From NCBI GenBank assembly GCA_023375785.1, contig SZWC01025596.1, positions 10,898 to 31,139 of the forward strand: a stretch of 20,242 bases of DNA. The letters are read 5' to 3'. Shown here piece by piece: positions 17,157 to 20,242 of the stretch. The stretch's first letter is position 1. Each line of letters begins with the position of its first letter. The position numbers and the translations under genes are program-made. This stretch comes from Penium margaritaceum. Lineage: Eukaryota > Streptophyta > Zygnematophyceae > Desmidiales > Peniaceae. The notes beneath the pieces were generated by a model. The model made no database searches and had not been told where the DNA came from. It saw only the letters and a program-made list of their open reading frames with translations.

Positions 17157-17485
17157 TGTAGTAGCTGCGATAGTTGTAGCAGCAGTAGAGGCAACAGGAG
17201 CTACCGCTGCAACAGCAGCTACTGCTGCAATAGCAGCGGCTATCGCTACCACCCTAGTAGTAGCATCATCAGACGCGCCAGCAGCTACAACAAGAGCAAC
17301 AATTGCCGCTACAGTAATAGTAGCCCATGCTACCACCTTTGTAGCAGTAGCAGCAATAGCAGAACCAGTAGCAGCAACAATTGTAGCATGAACAGCATGA
17401 GAAGCAATAGTAGTAGCAGCAACAGCAGTAGCACCAACAGCAATAGCAGCAGCAGCAGCAATAGAAGCAATAGTAGCAGCAACAG
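17157..17485. repeat. Imperfect GCA/GTA triplet-repeat block 2
   Basis: Same composition as block 1 (for example GTAGCAGCAGTAGAGG, AGCAGCAGCAGCAATAG). The plus strand reads Ser/Asn-rich (97-codon Ser-Asn run), the minus strand Leu-rich. It ends just before the region leading to the minus-strand PBS. Confidence 0.7.
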
Positions 17486-17584
17486 TCCCAAGGCTTCGTC
17501 GATGGCCCCGCTAGCTCGCCAGACCCCCCAGCTGTCATTTGCCATAATCTTGCCATACTAATGCAGCAACTTGTAGTGTTGAGC

Positions 17585-17595
17585 CTCTGATACCA
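17585..17595 (-). other. Possible minus-strand primer-binding site
   Basis: CTCTGATACCA on the plus strand is TGGTATCAGAG on the minus strand, eleven matches to the 3'-end initiator tRNA-Met PBS; the next base is G as expected, then it diverges. If real, a decayed copia on the minus strand has its 5' LTR to the right of 17596 and gag leading into the triplet blocks. No LTR or gag could be confirmed. Confidence 0.4.
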
Positions 17596-17785
17596 CAGAC
17601 CCACACGAGCGCCGCGCCGCCCTTCCTTCCTCCTAGGCATGCCAGTCCCGTTGTTTCTGCCGTGATGCATTACTTGGTGTAGTAGTAGACCCACTGCCAG
17701 TGGCAGACTGTGACTTCACTCCTTGGCCCTACTCTGGCTGCAAGCCATAGGCCAAAGGACTTTGAGACCCTGCCCCCGCCACTCC

Positions 17786-18220
17786 ATGGCGGCGAGTAGT
17801 TCCAGAGCTGGGAGCTCAGCTTTTGCATCTGGGCACAGGGTGAAGGCCTGTGGCCGTACTACACTCTCCTGTTTGATCCCTCTCAGGCTAACCAATTGCA
17901 TGATGCTGGTCGCGCCATACACGCTCTTGTCCCGGTCGCCCCTCTGGTTGTACACCTTGTCATCGAGCCCTTTTTCAGTGACTTCACAATTGGCGGGACT
18001 CCAGACCCCGAAGCCCCGTGGCACGTCCTGACGTAACCCCATTGTCTCTCTAGCGAGGCCAAGACCACCCGTCTACTCAGGGAGTTCAACCACCTACACA
18101 TGGGGGAGACTGAGTTGGTCACCTCCTACTGGCAGCAGGCGGAGGACATCCTCCGCCGCCTAAGTGACGCTGCTCCACCCCCTCTTGTGGCATTCCTGAC
18201 CATCATGATGGATATGAGGG
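17786..18220 (+). pseudogene. Copia gag fragment (element C)
   Basis: A possible start at ATG 17786 reads MAASSSRAGSSAFASG. After a frame change near 17860 the frame reads ANQLHDAGRAIHALV, LVIEPFFSDFTIG and PDPEAPWHVLT. A TAA near 18014 interrupts it, then KTTRLLREFNHLHMGETE, SYWQQAEDILRRLSDA and PLVAFLTIMMDM follow. This follows the UBN2-type copia capsid (AW..L, then LxxEFxxxxM, then Y...L..I...L). It is cut at about 18220 by the start of element D's LTR, so C appears to be the insertion target of D. Confidence 0.5.
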
Positions 18221-18230
18221 TGCCTAAAAG

Positions 18231-18844
18231 TGACAGAAATAGGTTGCTCACTAAAAATCATATCTCTGCGTAGAGGGTATTTTATAGGCTCCAACACAAT
18301 TTGCGGAACTCAATTTGGAGTCCGTTTGAGTGAGATATGGATTTCTCGACTTTGAAGATCATGTGTCGGATTTAAGTGACGACCTGAGTACTTTCAGCAC
18401 AAAGGGCGGCAGAATTATTGATTACGACGACTAAGAGCGGCTTTCAAGGAGAAAAACCGGCTAGAGAAACTCCAAGAGACTTCAAGGAAGGAGCAGTTCA
18501 TGATTATTGACCGTGCAGGTTGTGTGAGACATGGTTTTCATGTGTGACAAAGTGACTGCCGCTCAACCCACTAGGCAAGGAGAGTGTGCTAGAGGATCAA
18601 TTCTGACAGAGTGCATCTCAGTGCTCCCTTGGCCAAATGAGGTATATAAGGGCTTGTTAGAAAGCTGTGATCATTTTCTTTCTTATAAAAGAGTCGATTC
18701 AGAAGTTTGCATTCTCTGTAAACCTACATTCACTTCCATGATTTTTGTCTGTGCAACGAGGAACTCCCTCTCACAAATAGTTGGTCCTGCGTAGGTGGCT
18801 CTTGGTGAGCCTGATCACCTCCCTGAGTGCTGCTCCAGTTTCCA
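18231..18844 (+). repeat. 5' LTR of element D
   Basis: The end is fixed by the PBS that follows: TTCCA at 18844, four bases, then TGGTATCAGAGC. The start is placed where the gag of element C breaks off, at TGACAGAAATAGG (18231); TGCCTAAAAG at 18221 is an alternative. This gives an LTR of about 615-625 bp. A TATA box TATATAAG lies at 18643-18650. The 3' LTR is outside the window, so the left boundary is an inference. Confidence 0.6.
18643..18650 (+). promoter_or_regulatory. TATA box in element D LTR
   Basis: TATATAAG, about 200 bp upstream of the PBS, a normal position for an LTR promoter. Confidence 0.5.
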
Positions 18845-18848
18845 TGAG

Positions 18849-18860
18849 TGGTATCAGAGC
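18849..18860 (+). other. Primer-binding site, initiator tRNA-Met 3' end (element D)
   Basis: TGGTATCAGAGC, exact complement of the plant initiator tRNA-Met 3' end, followed after 86 bases by the gag ATG. Confidence 0.85.
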
Positions 18861-18946
18861 TAGAACAAGGCTTCGCCTCATCCTTGGGGTATTCCTTGTA
18901 CTCTGTTGTGTGAGAGAGTCGTTTGGGGACTCAACGTTGCATGACC

Positions 18947-19500
18947 ATGGAGGCATCCGCTTCGGTGGTGGCCGGCGTCAACATCGCCAAGTTTGAAGGC
19001 AAGAAATTCTTCAACTGGAGTGACAACATGAAGATGGTGCTGATGAAGAAGGATCTATAGAGCCAGGTGGATGAGAAGGAGAAGGAACAAGAAGAAGGCT
19101 TCGTCTCTCATGATGAGACCCATACCTATTGCGAGAAGCGTGACTGCGCCCTCGCCACCATCTACCTTTACCTCGCCGAATGGCAGCAACTCCTCATTCG
19201 TGGCATCCTCACACCAAAGGATGTTTAGAAGAAGCTTGATTCTATGCATGAATTCAAGTCAATTCTCATGAACATGCAGCTGCACTATCGCTTTCACACT
19301 GTGAAGATGGATGAGTCCGGATCCATGTTTGACTACATCAATATGGTGAAGTCTCTCTCTGACCAGCTTGCTGCGATTGAGGACCCTGTTAAGGATCATG
19401 TGCTCATGCTAACCATCCTCTATAGCCTCTCTGGCAGGTACAATCCTCTTATTCTTGCCCTGGACCAGCGTGCAACAAACTCTCCCTCAACGATGTGGAG
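18947..19500 (+). pseudogene. Gag N-terminal part of element D
   Basis: The start ATG at 18947 reads MEASASVVAGVNIAKF, then EGKKFFNWSDNMKMVL, matching the FxGxNFxxWxxxM opening of Tnt1-like gag. TAG at 19058-19060 and TAG at 19226-19228 both fall where Trp is usual. The capsid continues KKLDSMHEF, HYRFHTVKMDESGSMFDYI and LMLTILYSLSGRYNPL. Near 19480 one base appears to be missing, after which the gag continues in another frame. Confidence 0.75.
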
Positions 19501-19875
19501 GAGAGCCTGCTCTTTGAGGAGGAGCGGCGCAAGGGAGAGGAAGGCAGAAGCGGACTGGACATTGCTCTCATCACCAACTCTGGTCATGGGAGTGGTGTTG
19601 CACCAACCAGGGGCAACAGCAAAGTAGGAAAGAAGAAGGGGTACTGCCAGTACTACAAGAATCCGGGCCATTGGGCGCACAAATTCCGGAAGAAGAAGGC
19701 GGACCTTGCGGCTGGAATGGGAGCGAGAAAGCAGTCCGACGCTTCCGCAAAAGCAGCAGATTGGGAAAGTGGATTTGTGACCACCATCCGGATCTTGCAC
19801 GTCTCCAAAATAACTACCTTGTTTTGGATCATCGACTCGGGAGCCATGCGGTACATGACTTGTTGCCGGGAGTAG
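19495..19875 (+). pseudogene. Gag C-terminus with zinc knuckle and protease start of element D
   Basis: In the shifted frame it reads EESLLFEEERRKGEE and LDIALITN. A basic nucleocapsid has the knuckle YCQYYKNPGHWAHKF, where the second Cys is Tyr and the last Cys is Phe, leaving only Cys and His. The protease active site LFWIIDSGAMRYMT carries the catalytic DSGA. TAG at 19873-19875 interrupts it just after. Confidence 0.75.
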
Positions 19876-19892
19876 CTCGACGTCTACAGTGC

Positions 19893-20242
19893 CATTAGCC
19901 TCGTCGGGTGTACATGGGAGATAATCATATGCAAATGGTGGTTGGGGAGGGTGAGATTGTGTTTTGTGCGTCCGTTGAGCGTAGGCACGTGGAACGTCGT
20001 GTGAAAGGAGTACTCCATGTGCTGGGGCTGGCAGCTAACCTCCTTTCTGTCTCATCTCTTATCTTTGAAGGTATCCAGGTTTGCTTTGAGAATGGTGGCT
20101 GCACCATCTCTACCCGTGCAGGCCATGTACTTATAGAAACAGATAAGGAGGACAGACTCCACCATCTCTATGTGGCATCGGAGAAGGAAGCTGACTCAAC
20201 GTTGGCGGCGAGAGAGGGAAAACATGACATCGGCCTGTGGGA
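19893..20242 (+). pseudogene. Protease C-terminus and start of pre-integrase of element D (truncated by window)
   Basis: After another frame change between 19875 and 19911 the sequence reads YMGDNHMQMVVGEGE, then VKGVLHVLGLAANLLSVSSL (the VLHVPxxxxNLLSVxxL block) and RAGHVLIETDKEDRLHHLY. It is still open at the window end. The remaining pol lies beyond 20242. Confidence 0.75.

Noticed and set aside
16476..17485. CRISPR-like or tandem regulatory array in the repeat region
   Set aside because: There is no fixed repeat-spacer unit; the pattern is a three-base periodicity only.
17330..17545. Leu-rich minus-strand frame that looks like a membrane protein
   Set aside because: Its leucine run is a translation of the triplet repeat; there is no non-repeat sequence supporting a protein.

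Overview
The window reads as a transposable-element-dense piece of a land-plant nuclear genome. The best evidence is the retrotransposon primer-binding sites. TGGTATCAGAGC, complementary to the 3' end of the plant initiator tRNA-Met, occurs on the plus strand at 10442 and 18849, and a near copy lies on the minus strand at 17585-17595. Animal initiator tRNAs have a different 3' end. I see no convincing host gene, rRNA, CRISPR array or bacterial feature. Every recognisable coding stretch is Ty1/copia-type gag-pol, and all copies are broken.

Layout. 1-2500 (+): old copia remnant 'P', with gag and zinc knuckle, a protease trace, start of integrase, then a deletion into the end of RT and RNase H. 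2500-3855: mostly unassigned, with a weak minus-strand protease-like stretch. 3856-9708 (+): element 'A', a full-length copia with two ~650-bp LTRs and a gag-pol frame of about 1345 codons, broken by four in-frame stops but with no frameshift. 9709-10454: LTR-like sequence ending in a plant PBS (element 'H'). 10499-16181 (-): element 'B', a full-length copia inserted just downstream of H's PBS, with LTRs, near-matching target duplications and many stops and frameshifts. 16187-17600: unassigned sequence dominated by two imperfect GCA/GTA triplet-repeat blocks. 17786-18220 (+): gag fragment 'C'. 18231-20242 (+): 5' LTR, PBS, gag and protease/pre-integrase of element 'D', which interrupts C and runs off the window.

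The most interesting system is element A. Its PBS matches 15 nt of the anticodon stem-loop of initiator tRNA-Met rather than the tRNA 3' end, so it is probably primed by an internally cleaved half-tRNA, as known for Drosophila copia and yeast Ty5. Both of its LTRs also carry a tRNA-Glu-like segment with matches to the Pol III A and B boxes. Element B shares A's polypurine tract and a decayed version of the half-tRNA PBS at the same offset, so A and B look like sister families. H and D use the ordinary 3'-end PBS, so two priming strategies lie side by side.

All family assignments are by reading translated motifs by eye; no database search was possible. LTR outer boundaries of H, C, D and P cannot be fixed because their partner LTRs are not visible here.
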